Shown here one piece after another: positions 1 to 7,911 of a stretch of 64,000 nucleotides of DNA; the stretch's first letter is position 1; each line of letters starts with the position of its first letter. The translations under genes and the position numbers were made by a program. The notes under the pieces were generated by a model. That model was not told the DNA's origin. It did no database searches and saw only the letters and a program-made list of their open reading frames with translations. This DNA comes from a virus: positions 27,137 through 91,136 of IMG/VR virus record IMGVR_UViG_3300008459_000012; one strand, given 5' to 3'.

Positions 1-1446
1 ATCATTCCTTTGAAATTCATCAATATATTGTTGTCTTGTTTCAACATCTACATCTCCTGTAAATAATCTTGAATTTTCAGGTGAATATTCATAAACCTTT
101 TTTAAGGTTGATTTAAATTCATCAAATATGATGAGTTTTTGCCCTTCTTCATTATATGATTTAATTATATCAGATAAATAATTGATTTTCAATGATGAAG
201 TGTATTGTCTTAACTTTTGTAAGACAGTTAAGAAATGCATTTTATCACTTAGATTATCTGATACTTCAAGTTTTGATAAATCCATTGTCTTTAATCCACT
301 TTCAATATCATCATATTCATCAAATTGTTCATCTGACATATCAATGAAGACTTCATTAATAAGAAGAGATGGTAAATCTTTTAAAACATCAGTTTTCTTT
401 ACTCTAAACATTACTCCATCCATTTTATTGAATAGAATATCTAAACTAATGTCTTTATGTGATTCGTAACCAAATCTACCTTTTATCATTCCGCAGAAAT
501 TCTCATAATAGAATCTTTTACTCTTAATTTGATAGGGAGAAAGCAAATGAAGTTGTGTATAGAGTTCAGTTACCCTTGATGGCATTGGAGTGCCTGTAAG
601 TAGGAAAATGAATGGAAAATCAATGGTTTTAATTGTGTAAAGAAGATTCTTTGTTTGGTTTGCCTTTTCATTCTTAATATTTTGAGATTCATCCAAAATA
701 ATTGCGTCAAAATTTGGAAAAGGTTTTTTAAATTTCCTTTCAAATGAATTTTTAAATACACCTGGTCTATCTCTAAAGAAATTATAATTTACAATAATAT
801 ATTTTGCATCCTTAATTTCACAATCATTTTTTTTATATCCAACTATATGAACTTTTTTATGTTTTGTGAATTTTTTAATTTCATTTTGATAATTGAATTT
901 AAGACTGTTGGGAACAACTACTAATACCTTTTTAATATCTTTTGACATTTCACAGGCAAGGATACTTGTGATTGATTTACCACAGCCTTGTTCAAATCCA
1001 AGCATTGCCTTTTTTCTGAACAAAAGAAAATCAGCACCTATACATTGATAATTGAATGGATTGATTCCTTCTTCTAAGAATTTTTTATAATTCTTTAAAT
1101 CAACTTCTCTATCTAATTTTTTTATTTTCTTAGAATGGTCATCTAATTTTTCTTCATCAGATTTATTTTTTTCTTTGTCTTTATTTTCTTCTAAGAGTTT
1201 ATCTTTTACTTTGATAAAATCATTCCTATCCTCAAATGAATTAAATTTAAAGAATATATTTTTATCACCTTTATAGGATTTAATAATATCAAATAAATCT
1301 AAACAATGAACTTCCCAAGAGTTATCTGATTTTTCAAACTTTGAGTGTTCATATTGTTTAATTCTTTGAATTAAATCAAGTAAATAAGGAAAAGATAGGG
1401 AGAAGAATCTTGACCTCCCTATCCTTTTTACTTTAATATTAATCAT
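1..1446 (-). CDS. SNF2-type superfamily 2 helicase, 3' end outside window
   Basis: The reading frame is open from an ATG at 1446 to the window edge (482 codons seen), so the C-terminus is missing. Helicase motifs appear in order: Walker A GFEQGCGKS (residues 150-158), the DESQNIKN box (252-259, the SNF2 form of DEAH), motif III LTGTP (283-287), and a TGDVDVETR segment at the edge (about 463-471) that resembles the start of the second RecA-like lobe. The first 80 residues look like the accessory N-domain of small HARP/SNF2 helicases. The family uses ATP to translocate on and remodel DNA. In a T4-like phage the likely role is recombination-dependent replication or fork remodelling, analogous to UvsW though of a different subfamily. 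The ATG lies two bases after the upstream stop, so translation is probably coupled. The ATPase assignment is firm, the role inferred. Confidence 0.85.
   Translation of the reverse strand, partial: MINIKVKRIGRSRFFSLSFPYLLDLIQRIKQYEHSKFEKSDNSWEVHCLDLFDIIKSYKGDKNIFFKFNSFEDRNDFIKVKDKLLEENKDKEKNKSDEEKLDDHSKKIKKLDREVDLKNYKKFLEEGINPFNYQCIGADFLLFRKKAMLGFEQGCGKSITSILACEMSKDIKKVLVVVPNSLKFNYQNEIKKFTKHKKVHIVGYKKNDCEIKDAKYIIVNYNFFRDRPGVFKNSFERKFKKPFPNFDAIILDESQNIKNEKANQTKNLLYTIKTIDFPFIFLLTGTPMPSRVTELYTQLHLLSPYQIKSKRFYYENFCGMIKGRFGYESHKDISLDILFNKMDGVMFRVKKTDVLKDLPSLLINEVFIDMSDEQFDEYDDIESGLKTMDLSKLEVSDNLSDKMHFLTVLQKLRQYTSSLKINYLSDIIKSYNEEGQKLIIFDEFKSTLKKVYEYSPENSRLFTGDVDVETRQQYIDEFQRND
1394..1423 (-). other. 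perfect 9-bp hairpin in the first codons of the helicase gene
   Basis: The arms GATAGGGAG and CTCCCTATC enclose a 12-base loop. On the minus strand the right arm is followed by TTTTCC. The G+C-rich stem stands out in this A/T-rich DNA. It could be a weak terminator or attenuator that lowers helicase expression relative to the upstream gene. The structure is seen directly; the role is inference. Confidence 0.4.
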
Positions 1447-1448
1447 TT

Positions 1449-2072
1449 TTAATTTCCTTGAGCCTTTTTCCTTTGAAGAGTCTCAAATAATATTTCTTTT
1501 GCTTTTTCTTTAATTACATCTCTAAAAACAGATTCCATCATAACTTTTAATCTATCTTTTGAAAAAATTTCTTTAAAAAGAATTTTTGTTACTTCTTCAG
1601 TAACCATTTGTCTAATATCTTTTTCGTTTAATGAAACAGATGATTGCGGTATATTTTCTTCTTTTTTATATTCCTTTGCTTCGTTAATAAAATCTTGATA
1701 TTGTGTTTCAATTCTTTTATTTTCAATAATAGGCATTGCTTGTGGTCTATTTCCTGATAATAAAGACATAATTTCATCAGGAGATACTTGTCTTTTACTC
1801 ATACCAATTTTATCTGCCTTTGTTTTTGCTAAAATTTCAGAAATTGGAACTTGTCTTTCTTTTTGCTCAACCATAGGTTGAGATTGTTTTTGTTGTTTTA
1901 CAGGTGTAATTTTTTTTGCTTTAACAACACCATTATTTGTTTCCATTGAATCAGCAACTTCGTTGATTTTCTTAATCTTATTCAACCAAGCCTCTGATAA
2001 TTGTGCAGTATTATCAGTTGGTCTTTCTACACCACCTAATACCTTTAGTGCTTTTAATCCTACTTGACTCAT
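1449..2072 (-). CDS. hypothetical protein, charged and largely helical
   Basis: This 207-residue protein matches no family I recognise. The middle is rich in Lys, Gln and Glu. The last 60 residues form a long predicted amphipathic helix with regularly spaced Ile, Val, Leu and Phe (from IRQMVTEEV to the end), suggesting a C-terminal coiled coil or oligomerisation segment. There is no signal peptide or membrane segment. It starts 31 bases downstream of a T4-late-like TATAAATA on the minus strand, and its stop is two bases before the helicase ATG. Presence next to small structural genes suggests a virion or assembly protein, but this is only context. Confidence 0.6.
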   Translation of the reverse strand: MSQVGLKALKVLGGVERPTDNTAQLSEAWLNKIKKINEVADSMETNNGVVKAKKITPVKQQKQSQPMVEQKERQVPISEILAKTKADKIGMSKRQVSPDEIMSLLSGNRPQAMPIIENKRIETQYQDFINEAKEYKKEENIPQSSVSLNEKDIRQMVTEEVTKILFKEIFSKDRLKVMMESVFRDVIKEKAKEILFETLQRKKAQGN

Positions 2073-2091
2073 AATATTATAATACGTTTTT

Positions 2092-2604
2092 TTATTTCTT
2101 TTTATTTATAGTGAAAATGGTTGTAACATCGGTCAATGCCTTGTTAAACAGTTTGTTTAGTTTTGGTCTATTAGCAGCAATAAAAGCATCACTTGTATCA
2201 ATATTTTGAATAGTATATTTAAAATCACTAATACCATCTAAACGAAACATTCTCCATCTAACTTTATCGTGTGGAGTTGCATCAATTGCATTTAATGTTT
2301 TTGATGTTATATTTTTTAACCAACCATAAATTACTCTATTTCCCCATTTATTTGTACCAAGAGCAAAAATTTCAACATCTCTATAACCTTTAACACCACC
2401 ACTAGGGTCATCAGGTGCTTCATAATTAAATTTGCACACAGGAATACCCTTCCTTCTTCTGTTGAATTTCATAGCATTTATTATTTTTCCCTCAATGTCT
2501 GAACCTGATGGTTTTTCTGTATCTAACCTAGTGTCTTGTTCGGTAATGAGTTTTTTTAATAATAAATGCTCTAAGTATAATAATTTACTTTTGGTACTAA
2601 GCAT
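2092..2604 (-). CDS. hypothetical protein with WYL-like C-terminal features
   Basis: The ATG at 2604 overlaps the upstream stop as TAATG, so I chose it over a TTG twelve bases earlier; the product is 170 residues. It matches no family with certainty. The central part, RDVEIFALGTNKWGNRVIYG and then RWRMFRLDGISDFK, has the pattern of a small Sm/SH3-like beta barrel as in WYL domains (aromatic-rich strand, then an FRLDxI strand). WYL domains bind nucleic acid or ligands and regulate other proteins. The N-terminus is helical and Leu/Lys-rich. The WYL suggestion is weak. It belongs to the run of small minus-strand genes between 1449 and 3169. Confidence 0.5.
   Translation of the reverse strand: MLSTKSKLLYLEHLLLKKLITEQDTRLDTEKPSGSDIEGKIINAMKFNRRRKGIPVCKFNYEAPDDPSGGVKGYRDVEIFALGTNKWGNRVIYGWLKNITSKTLNAIDATPHDKVRWRMFRLDGISDFKYTIQNIDTSDAFIAANRPKLNKLFNKALTDVTTIFTINKKK
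2103..2110 (-). promoter_or_regulatory. T4-late-like TATAAATA upstream of the gene at 1449-2072
   Basis: TATAAATA on the minus strand ends 30 bases before the ATG at 2072 and lies inside the last codons of the preceding gene. TATAAATA is the T4 late promoter core read by gp55, and a gp55-like sigma factor is encoded at 36450. A single match in A/T-rich DNA can be chance. Confidence 0.3.
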
Positions 2605-2948
2605 TAGGAATTCCAAGTAACATTATATTCATTTCCTGGTCTGTACTTATTTTGTGCAAGTGTACCTGGTGAGTCAGAACCTATTCTTGCTCTTATATCA
2701 TCTTTTCCACCAACATTGAAAATTGCATCTTGGTAGGATGCAGGTGGTTGTGCAGGTTCTTTACCATGATTATCACCATTTATACCTTCTGAGTATACAT
2801 ATGGGTGATTTTTAGTGTATGGGTTATTGATATTAATTTTATCATACCCAATTGGTGCAATTTGTTGAAGTTCAACTCTTCTTACATTACCAATTGTTTT
2901 TATTGGACTATTTGATGGTTGAATTGGGGTTGGGGTTGGGGTTGCCAT
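2604..2948 (-). CDS. small hypothetical protein, Pro/Gly/Asn-rich
   Basis: The product has 114 residues, starting MATPTPTPIQPSN, with a low-complexity Thr-Pro start and many Asn, Gly and Tyr but almost no long hydrophobic stretch, suggesting an extended or flexible protein. No family is recognised. Its stop overlaps the next ATG (TAATG), so both are probably translated from one mRNA. The composition resembles small virion decoration or neck-associated proteins, but there is no direct support. Confidence 0.5.
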   Translation of the reverse strand: MATPTPTPIQPSNSPIKTIGNVRRVELQQIAPIGYDKININNPYTKNHPYVYSEGINGDNHGKEPAQPPASYQDAIFNVGGKDDIRARIGSDSPGTLAQNKYRPGNEYNVTWNS

Positions 2949-2965
2949 ATTAATTTAATTTAATT

Positions 2966-3169
2966 TTATTCTCCGATTTGATTTTCTAATTTGTTAAGTT
3001 CATCATCAAGTAGATTTTTAACATAACCAACTGTATTATCTTTTATTGTTTCATTCATTGTTTTTTTGTTTTCGCTAAAAGTACGGTTTTTCTGACCTTT
3101 GAAATTCAAAAGATAATCAAGTCTTTTTGCATTATAATCTGTGGAATTATATGATTTAAACTTTTTCAT
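2966..3169 (-). CDS. short hypothetical protein, Lys/Asn-rich
   Basis: A 67-residue basic protein, helical at its C-terminus (VKNLLDDELNKLENQIGE), with no recognised domain. It is the first gene of the minus-strand group 2966-1. Its ATG follows a CTATTTATA box by 11 bases, and the same intergenic space serves the divergent plus-strand gene at 3216. The good upstream signal is the main reason to believe it is expressed. Confidence 0.5.
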   Translation of the reverse strand: MKKFKSYNSTDYNAKRLDYLLNFKGQKNRTFSENKKTMNETIKDNTVGYVKNLLDDELNKLENQIGE

Positions 3170-3180
3170 AGTTATTTTAT

Positions 3181-3189
3181 TATAAATAG
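3181..3189 (-). promoter_or_regulatory. CTATTTATA box before the gene at 2966-3169
   Basis: On the minus strand CTATTTATA is followed by ATAAAATAAC and then the ATG, with 11 bases between box and start. The complementary strand reads TATAAATAG, so the same bases also give a T4-late-like TATAAATA 27 bases before the plus-strand ATG at 3216. It is one member of a recurring family. Confidence 0.45.
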
Positions 3190-3201
3190 ATACTTTTAAA
3201 A

Positions 3202-3210
3202 CTATTTACA
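3202..3210 (+). promoter_or_regulatory. CTATTTACA box before the gene at 3216
   Basis: This one-base variant of the CTATTTATA box is followed by ATAAA and the ATG at 3216 (5 bases between). It is the mirror arrangement of the box at 3181-3189, so the 46-base intergenic region carries divergent copies. Confidence 0.45.
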
Positions 3211-3215
3211 ATAAA

Positions 3216-4001
3216 ATGATTCCAAAAGGTGCTAAATATGGTAATAAAGTTTTTATAGGTAAATCAGGAGAAGAAAGAGTTAGAGAACTTTTAGATGATA
3301 CTGATGCAAAAACTGTTTTTTTACCTGAATCAATTTCTATAATTGATTTAGATGCGGAAATTGTTAATGTACTTAATTATGGTGCATTATCTGTAACATC
3401 TGATTCAAGAAAAGAAAGAGTTCCTGCTTTTTTATTTGGTGCTGAAAAATGGAGTGAGTTTTCTAAAACTTGGCAATATACTGATGATGATAAAAATCTA
3501 ATATTTCCAATTATTACTATTCGTAAGACAGAAACTAAGTTTGGTTCTAGATTAGGTGAAAATAGACACTTTATTTCTAATCAAAAAACTTATGAATATA
3601 CAAGAGTTCCTGTAAGAGATGCTAATAATGGTGTTGTTGGATATGAAATATATAAAATACCAAATCCAACACCAATTGATATTACATATGAAATAAGAAT
3701 GTTTAGTGATTTCTCAAGAGATATGAATAAATTTGATGAGAAATTTATGCGTCAATTTCAAGACAGACAATTTTATATCAATGTTAAAGGTCATTATATG
3801 CCTGTATTTTTAGTATCAAGTTCTGATGAATCAGAAACGGATATTGAAAAAGCAAATTACTTAATAAAAATACATAATATAAATCTAAGAGGTTTTATTC
3901 TTGATGAGAATGATTTTGAAATTGTTCGTGCTAATCAAAGAATAGTAAAAATTACGGAAATAAACGGTAAGGAAGTAGGTAGAGATAATTATCAATTATA
4001 A
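3216..4001 (+). CDS. neck / tail-terminator protein, T4 gp15-like
   Basis: A 261-residue protein. The centre, with a VPAFLFGAEKW strand, then IFPIITIRKTETKFGSR, then NPTPIDITYEIRMFSDFSRD, follows the pattern I know from T4 gp15, the proximal tail sheath stabiliser and terminator: paired strands, a Pro-Thr/Ser-Pro-Ile turn, then an aromatic-rich strand and the segment ending in an Asp-Met helix. In T4, gp15 caps the contractile tail and docks to the neck; 272 residues there is close to this length. It heads a plus-strand group of three structural genes with 1-21-base spacing. The start has a CTATTTACA box and A-rich leader. The assignment rests on pattern memory, so moderate. Confidence 0.5.
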   Translation: MIPKGAKYGNKVFIGKSGEERVRELLDDTDAKTVFLPESISIIDLDAEIVNVLNYGALSVTSDSRKERVPAFLFGAEKWSEFSKTWQYTDDDKNLIFPIITIRKTETKFGSRLGENRHFISNQKTYEYTRVPVRDANNGVVGYEIYKIPNPTPIDITYEIRMFSDFSRDMNKFDEKFMRQFQDRQFYINVKGHYMPVFLVSSSDESETDIEKANYLIKIHNINLRGFILDENDFEIVRANQRIVKITEINGKEVGRDNYQL

Positions 4002-4002
4002 T

Positions 4003-4521
4003 ATGAATACTTATTATTTAGATATCTTTTTAAAAAAAACCTATAAAAATTTAGGTCTATTTGATATTGCTGACCCAAATGCAACTATAAATGGTACACT
4101 AAGTGCATCAACAGTTATAGTACCAACATCTCCAACAATACCAATAATACAACCAAGAAATGTTTATGTAACAGGCACAACAAAGAGTAGATTAAACGAA
4201 GTTAAATCATACGATAAAATTAATCCTTATAAAGTTGGTGTTAAAGGTGTGACAGGTGTAACATCAGAATATGTAGAATATATAATTGATGATATTTATT
4301 ATAAAACATTTTTATCAGGTGAATCAACTTATTTTGAATTTAGAAAAATGAGTGACACATTAGACCAAAAAATTATTATTGCTAACGAAAATTTAGTATC
4401 AATTGATATCAAAAAAACTTTAAATGCAATGGTTATTGATAGAAGTAATATGTCAATTTATGATTACTTTAGTAAAATAAATAATTGCAGTAGTCTTGAT
4501 GATATAATGGAAATTTTTTAA
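4003..4521 (+). CDS. hypothetical structural protein
   Basis: 172 residues, starting one base after the upstream stop (AATATG), so translated with the gp15-like gene. The N-terminus is hydrophobic-aromatic, followed by a Thr/Pro/Ile-rich linker (about 35-60) and a mixed region. No family recognised. Its place between a neck protein and another beta-rich protein suggests a small neck, tail-completion or head-tail joining protein. This is context only. Confidence 0.55.
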   Translation: MNTYYLDIFLKKTYKNLGLFDIADPNATINGTLSASTVIVPTSPTIPIIQPRNVYVTGTTKSRLNEVKSYDKINPYKVGVKGVTGVTSEYVEYIIDDIYYKTFLSGESTYFEFRKMSDTLDQKIIIANENLVSIDIKKTLNAMVIDRSNMSIYDYFSKINNCSSLDDIMEIF

Positions 4522-4522
4522 T

Positions 4523-4531
4523 CTATTTAAA
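4523..4531 (+). promoter_or_regulatory. CTATTTAAA variant box before the gene at 4543
   Basis: CTATTTAAA followed by GAAAAACATA and the ATG (11 bases after the box). It is a weaker member of the CTATTTATA family, lying directly after the upstream stop codon. Confidence 0.25.
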
Positions 4532-4542
4532 GAAAAACATAA

Positions 4543-5448
4543 ATGGCATTAGGTGTTGCAAATATTATAAAACCAGCAACTGTTGATTTAGCAGATGTTG
4601 AAGTATTATATTCATTTACCCCAGATAGGATAACTAAACCAACTAACTTTACAAAAGTTCCAATAACTAATGATATTCTTGAACCAAGATATATTAATAG
4701 TAACTCAGATGTACCTTTACAAGGTATGTATTTATTAAAACTTAATAGTACTGTTTTTACTTCAGTTGGTTTTTATACAATTATTATTAGACCAAAACAA
4801 ATTACAGTCACAATTTTAGATTGTGGTGTATTATCTCAATTACCCGACCAAAAAGGTATTGTTCTTGATACAAATGAACAAGCAATCTCTGAATTGGGTT
4901 CAAAATTAGTACCAGGTGGATTATCAGGTTATAGAATAGAATATCTTGATGATAATGGTTTATTGGTAAATAACCTTTTTACAACTGTTTCTTTCTCAAA
5001 TCGTTGTGAACCTATTAGTCAAGCATCACAATCAACAACTCAAAAATCAATAGTTTATAGGTTAAATGATGTAGGTAGTCTTTTATATCTTTCAGTTACA
5101 CCTGCAACTAGCCCATCAATAAAACCAAATGCATTTCCTTATATTGGTATTGCAGGTCAAAAAATAATTATGTCAAATACTTATTTTGACCAACAAGTAA
5201 TTGATATTGAATTAAGTGAATATGATTTAAAGAAAATTGCTCTTCTTGTTAATGGTGAGAGAACACTTAATGTTGAAACAGGTATTGAAAATATTTATGA
5301 TGATAGTAAAAATATTTTAGCACAATCAACTTTATATGATATTAAGGATGAATTTCAAAATCCTTTATATAAAGTTAAGCAAAATAATACTGATATTAAT
5401 CAAAGTGAAACTTGGACTAGTATTACTGATGGTGTTGTGAATCAATAG
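4543..5448 (+). CDS. hypothetical beta-rich structural protein
   Basis: 301 residues, dominated by alternating hydrophobic strands (for example MYLLKLNSTVF, FYTIIIRPKQITVTILDCG) and loops rich in Asn, Ser and Thr, with no signal peptide or catalytic pattern. No family recognised. It ends the plus-strand structural group and its last 26 bases overlap, tail to tail, the end of the Nudix fusion gene on the other strand. Probably a neck, tail or baseplate component. Confidence 0.55.
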   Translation: MALGVANIIKPATVDLADVEVLYSFTPDRITKPTNFTKVPITNDILEPRYINSNSDVPLQGMYLLKLNSTVFTSVGFYTIIIRPKQITVTILDCGVLSQLPDQKGIVLDTNEQAISELGSKLVPGGLSGYRIEYLDDNGLLVNNLFTTVSFSNRCEPISQASQSTTQKSIVYRLNDVGSLLYLSVTPATSPSIKPNAFPYIGIAGQKIIMSNTYFDQQVIDIELSEYDLKKIALLVNGERTLNVETGIENIYDDSKNILAQSTLYDIKDEFQNPLYKVKQNNTDINQSETWTSITDGVVNQ

Positions 5449-6355
5449 ATTCTTGGTTAGCAACCATTATATCATGAACCCTTTTTATCATCTCCATTAA
5501 ATTTGGAACGGTATCGTAATTTTTTATTTCATCACTATTAACCCACATATAACCTGTGTGTTCGTCATTTAATTTAATCTTATCGCTATTCGTTACTTTT
5601 GAAACAAATACATATAAAAATGTACTATCTTCAATAGTTGAATATACAAGTTTTGGTTTCTTTAATGTTAAATTTGTTTCTTCTTTTGCTTCTCTGATTA
5701 TACACTCTTCAGGAATTTCATTTTCTTCAACACCACCACCAATTAAAGCAAACTTACCTGCCATCCAATTATCGTTTTCTGACCTTCTTACCAATAATAA
5801 TTTATTCTCTTCGTTAAATACAATACATACACAAGCAAATTTTAATTTAATTGGTAAATTTAAATCTAGGTTTTCACTTTCCATAATTGCTCTTGGTTTT
5901 AAATCTTTAATCATGTTTTTAACTTTTGGCATTTCAGGGGCTTTTACAAAATCTTTTGTATGTGTTTTTCTAAACTGATTTGAAAAACCACCAAACTTAG
6001 TTTTTACTTTTTTACTTCTTTGAATTGGATTTCTTAAACTTTTTAATTGGTTTTCAACCCAAATTTTCATTTTATCCCCACCTAAAAACATTAAATCATT
6101 TTTCTTTTGTTGTCTTTGTAATTCTCTTTCCTCTGCTTTTAAATCAACATCCGTTTCTTCAGCACTATCAAATATACCTTTAATTCTTTTTAAATTTTCA
6201 TAAGATAAAAATTTGGTTCTCACAATATTCTTCCCCTTTTGTTTTGTTGATGCAGGAGTATTTTTATTTTTAATTAAACGGAAATTAATCTCATCAATAA
6301 CATGTTGAGGAACTTTGTAATAGGTATTTTTACCGCTTAATTTTGAATTAGCCAT
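5423..6355 (-). CDS. Nudix hydrolase domain fused to an unknown N-terminal region
   Basis: 310 residues. From about 170 the protein is a complete Nudix domain. The Nudix box is G207, E213, R221-E222, E225-E226, with the usual later Gly replaced by Asn228; the Glu residues bind the divalent metal. The family cleaves nucleoside diphosphates linked to another moiety (oxidised dNTPs, NADH, ADP-sugars, caps); the substrate cannot be told. Residues 1-165 are basic and mostly helical (LGGDKMKIWVENQLKSLR) and are not recognised. T4 also carries a Nudix enzyme (NudE), but as a single domain. The ATG overlaps the upstream stop (TAATG). It may be a virion-associated enzyme given its neighbours. Confidence 0.8.
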   Translation of the reverse strand: MANSKLSGKNTYYKVPQHVIDEINFRLIKNKNTPASTKQKGKNIVRTKFLSYENLKRIKGIFDSAEETDVDLKAEERELQRQQKKNDLMFLGGDKMKIWVENQLKSLRNPIQRSKKVKTKFGGFSNQFRKTHTKDFVKAPEMPKVKNMIKDLKPRAIMESENLDLNLPIKLKFACVCIVFNEENKLLLVRRSENDNWMAGKFALIGGGVEENEIPEECIIREAKEETNLTLKKPKLVYSTIEDSTFLYVFVSKVTNSDKIKLNDEHTGYMWVNSDEIKNYDTVPNLMEMIKRVHDIMVANQESIDSQHHQ

Positions 6356-6873
6356 TAAAAACTATCAATTAGTCTACTATTTTTATTCATTATTTTTTTA
6401 CACAATTTGTGTTTAGCCTCTTGTGGTAATTCTTCAATATTTATATTTTTAATTAATTCAGAAAATAAATTAAATATTGCTTTTAATTTACTCGGTTCTT
6501 CAGGAATTAATTTTACTATATTTTCAATAGAAGATACTAAATCATCATTTTCAAAATGTGTGTCATCAACTAAATCACCGTTTAAATCATCATCTTTTGA
6601 AAGAATTGAATCTTCTGATACAATACCTAAGAATAATCCTGGAGGTGCTAAAATAGATGACCTTTGCGTTGCATTTGCCATTTGTCTAGCAACTCTATCT
6701 GAAGTGTTAACAACATATATTTCAGCATTACCCATAGGTGAATCACCAATTTCAGGAATAGTATATGTATCATCTAAAATACCTTCTTCAATTTCTTTTT
6801 TTGGTTTTTTATCTTTTGATTCAACCGTTTTATTTGCTAACTCAGCTATTTTTTTTAACTTATCCTCTTTCAT
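6355..6873 (-). CDS. hypothetical acidic protein
   Basis: 172 residues: a Lys/Glu-rich helical N-terminus, a central GNAEIYVVNTSDRVARQMANA and APPGLFLG segment that looks folded, an Asp-rich stretch (DDDLNGDLVDDTHFENDD), and a helical C-terminus. No family recognised. Its stop overlaps the ATG of the Nudix fusion, so the two are a translational pair, and a CTATTTATA box precedes it by 15 bases. The pairing suggests a shared role, possibly a partner of the unknown N-terminal region of the Nudix protein. Confidence 0.55.
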   Translation of the reverse strand: MKEDKLKKIAELANKTVESKDKKPKKEIEEGILDDTYTIPEIGDSPMGNAEIYVVNTSDRVARQMANATQRSSILAPPGLFLGIVSEDSILSKDDDLNGDLVDDTHFENDDLVSSIENIVKLIPEEPSKLKAIFNLFSELIKNINIEELPQEAKHKLCKKIMNKNSRLIDSF

Positions 6874-6888
6874 TAGATAACTATTTTA

Positions 6889-6897
6889 TATAAATAG
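6889..6897 (-). promoter_or_regulatory. CTATTTATA box before the gene at 6355-6873
   Basis: The minus strand reads AACTATTTATATAAAATAGTT, a near-perfect inverted repeat with AAC TATTT / AAATA GTT arms, 15 bases before the ATG at 6873. It is a member of the recurring box family. Confidence 0.45.
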
Positions 6898-6907
6898 TTA
6901 TTTTGTT

Positions 6908-7900
6908 TTAAATGTAAGGTTCATAAGGTGGATATGGTCTTCTCCATCTATTTAAAGGTCCAAGTTTTAAATTTAATTTAGCAAGACCAGCTCCAGCATC
7001 TGGTGTATTCTCTGTTGTTGTATATGCATATTTTGTTGTTAATTTTGGATATGTTAAATTTATTGTGCTTGATGAACTATTTCCACCAAATTTTTGATAC
7101 ATTGGTATATAAAACAATATATCAGATTGATTAATATTAGGTGTATCAGTTTCTCCTTCAAATAAATGCCAATAATTATCATATTTATACATTTTTTGTG
7201 CAAATAATTCAAATTCAGTAGGTGTCATAGTTGTTTTTGCCATACCAAAATTATGTACATTCATATTCATACCCATAGCTTGAATAGCACCACCGAACCC
7301 ACCTTTATAAAGAAATTTAATATTATTTAAATATATAAACGGTAAGCCGTATACGGCACTTGGATGAACTTTCTTATAATTATTCATATATGTTGTAAAT
7401 GCACTTATTTGATTAAAATTTTTACTAGGTTCTTTATAAACCAATAAATTAAAACTACTTATACCTGTGCTTGCGGTTGATGGAACTATCCTAACATTAC
7501 TTTCTGTAACCCCTGGAATTAAATCTCTATAAGGTATTGAAGACCATGAACTACCACCTAAATTTAATGACATATATGGTGGTTGTATACCCGATGCTTC
7601 AAAAGTGACTGTAAAAGATGATTGAGTTATACTATAATAAGAAAGTCCATCTGTTGTAAAAAAATAACCTGCATTTAAATTAGTACCACCTGTACTAAGA
7701 TTTAAAATATTAAATCTTGCCCAAAAAATAAAACCTTCTGTTTCAAGAATTTTTTCATTATTAAAACCATTTAAAAATATAGCGCATCTATCTATAACAT
7801 TTGCTCCGCTTATAGCATAAACACTACCAAAACCGTTTTTATAACCTACACCTTCTTGTGTTGCTCCTGAATTGTATAATAATCCTACAAAATTTTCCAT
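6908..7900 (-). CDS. tail-fibre/adhesin protein A, paralogue of the next gene
   Basis: 330 residues, Gly/Asn/Ser/Tyr-rich and beta-strand dominated, with an early YKNGFGSVYAISG segment, a middle part like a concanavalin/LamG-type jelly roll, and the C-terminal tag RPYPPYEPYI. The neighbour at 7912-8958 has the same order: YKSGFGSALRVG near the N-terminus and KPYPPYDPYI at the C-terminus, so the two are paralogues. They are probably surface receptor-binding or decoration proteins of the virion. No catalytic motif was seen. It is separated by 11 bases from its paralogue and lies at the distal end of the adhesion gene run. Confidence 0.65.
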   Translation of the reverse strand: MENFVGLLYNSGATQEGVGYKNGFGSVYAISGANVIDRCAIFLNGFNNEKILETEGFIFWARFNILNLSTGGTNLNAGYFFTTDGLSYYSITQSSFTVTFEASGIQPPYMSLNLGGSSWSSIPYRDLIPGVTESNVRIVPSTASTGISSFNLLVYKEPSKNFNQISAFTTYMNNYKKVHPSAVYGLPFIYLNNIKFLYKGGFGGAIQAMGMNMNVHNFGMAKTTMTPTEFELFAQKMYKYDNYWHLFEGETDTPNINQSDILFYIPMYQKFGGNSSSSTINLTYPKLTTKYAYTTTENTPDAGAGLAKLNLKLGPLNRWRRPYPPYEPYI

Positions 7901-7911
7901 AATATTAATTT

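Noticed and set aside
182-469. Plus-strand frame of 95 codons at the left edge.
   Set aside because: It is antisense to the helicase gene, whose motifs are complete and in order.
2092-2616. Use of TTG or GTG starts just upstream of ATG (at 2616, 33999, 41193, 48310, 58528, 58721, 59389).
   Set aside because: In each case an ATG lies closer to the preceding stop or overlaps it in the usual way, and the extra residues show no conservation signal.
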